A stretch of DNA of 64,000 nt, from contig CAKOWU010000002.1 in NCBI GenBank assembly GCA_934129885.1, positions 96,001-160,000 on the forward strand, in the 5' to 3' direction. Source of the DNA: an uncultured Bacilli bacterium (GTDB taxonomy: Bacteria > Bacillota_I > Bacilli_A > RF39 > UBA660). How positions within the stretch are numbered: position 1 is the stretch's first letter; the number at the start of each line of letters is the position of its first letter. Positions 63,896 to 64,000 of this stretch are shown here, piece by piece. The translations under genes and the position numbers were made by a program. The notes beneath the pieces were generated by a model. That model saw only the letters and a program-made list of their open reading frames with translations, was not told where the DNA came from and searched no databases.

Positions 63896-64000
63896 AGAAA
63901 GGAGGTGATCCATCCCCACGTTCCCGTAGGGATACCTTGTTACGACTTCACTCCAGTCACCTGTCCTACCTTCGCCGGCCCCCTCCATAATGGTTAGGCT
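63896..64000 (-). rRNA. rrs: 16S ribosomal RNA, 3' end only
   Basis: Reverse complement ends with the anti-Shine-Dalgarno GGATCACCTCCTTTCT; the preceding GAAGTCGTAACAAGGTATCC is the universal 3' primer region. The rest lies beyond the window. Confidence 0.97.

Overview
The window is AT-rich DNA from a low-GC, spore-forming Firmicute, most likely one of the uncultured gut Bacilli related to Erysipelotrichia and Mollicutes. The reasons are a PolC-type replicase (48.8-53.3 kb), Spo0A, the germination protease Gpr, SpoIVA, SpoVIF and a CotY/CotZ-like coat protein, the Bacillus-type dnaD-nth-ponA-recU neighbourhood, CdaA/CdaR, and strong AGGAGG ribosome sites. TGA is used as a stop, so the code is the standard bacterial one and not the Mycoplasma code.

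Layout. 0-2.1 kb: end of a SsuABC/TauABC-like ABC importer operon. 2.2-3.9 kb: a membrane-anchored, TasA/camelysin-like protein with a GC-rich, C-ending-codon tail that looks like a diversity-generating-retroelement (DGR) variable region. It is followed by a GC-rich structured segment and preceded by a Spo0A box. 4-12.1 kb: spo0A, then a tight minus-strand run read as nucleoside kinase, gap, prepilin-like gene, pgk, UPF0104 membrane protein, GT4 glycosyltransferase, tpiA. 12.2-14.9 kb: decayed genes (PD-(D/E)XK ATPase tail, internally deleted IS3-type element, DUF4143 ATPase) around gpr. 15-28.1 kb: recU-ponA, nudix-nth-dnaD, cca, hup, spoIVA, spoVIF, der, ysxC and a Tam41-like CDP-diacylglycerol synthase.

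28.2-36.2 kb: a tRNA-Ala gene followed by a 7.8-kb island bounded by perfect 67-bp direct repeats that copy the tRNA 3' end and its terminator. The island has no visible integrase. It carries a divergent XRE repressor and a minus-strand operon encoding three different putative proteases (HExxH metallopeptidase, JAMM-like, S41-like), several coiled-coil proteins and a tail-anchored small protein. I could not match it to a described system, and it is my main candidate for something new.

36.2-48 kb: a small inverted-repeat element, a tandem thioredoxin-fold protein, a DUF2975/YozG/DUF4173 membrane-protein operon, a spore-coat gene, a DUF368 lipid-carrier translocase, nucleoside hydrolase, clpP and cdaA-cdaR. 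48.3 kb: wreck of a BspA/DUF285-type surface protein. 48.8-53.3 kb: polC. 53.5-55.3 kb: a second copy of the variable surface protein, facing an XRE regulator across a palindrome. 55.3-60.4 kb: ABCG-like transporter, DUF2207-like protein and the tsaD-rimI-tsaB-tsaE t6A/ribosome-modification operon. 60.5-64 kb: an rRNA operon on the minus strand (5S, 23S and the 3' end of 16S), without tRNAs in the 16S-23S spacer.

The themes are a streamlined core genome, sporulation, and two copies of a variable surface protein. One copy may answer to Spo0A and the other to a local repressor. No reverse transcriptase and no template repeat were found here, so any DGR machinery would have to lie elsewhere in the genome.
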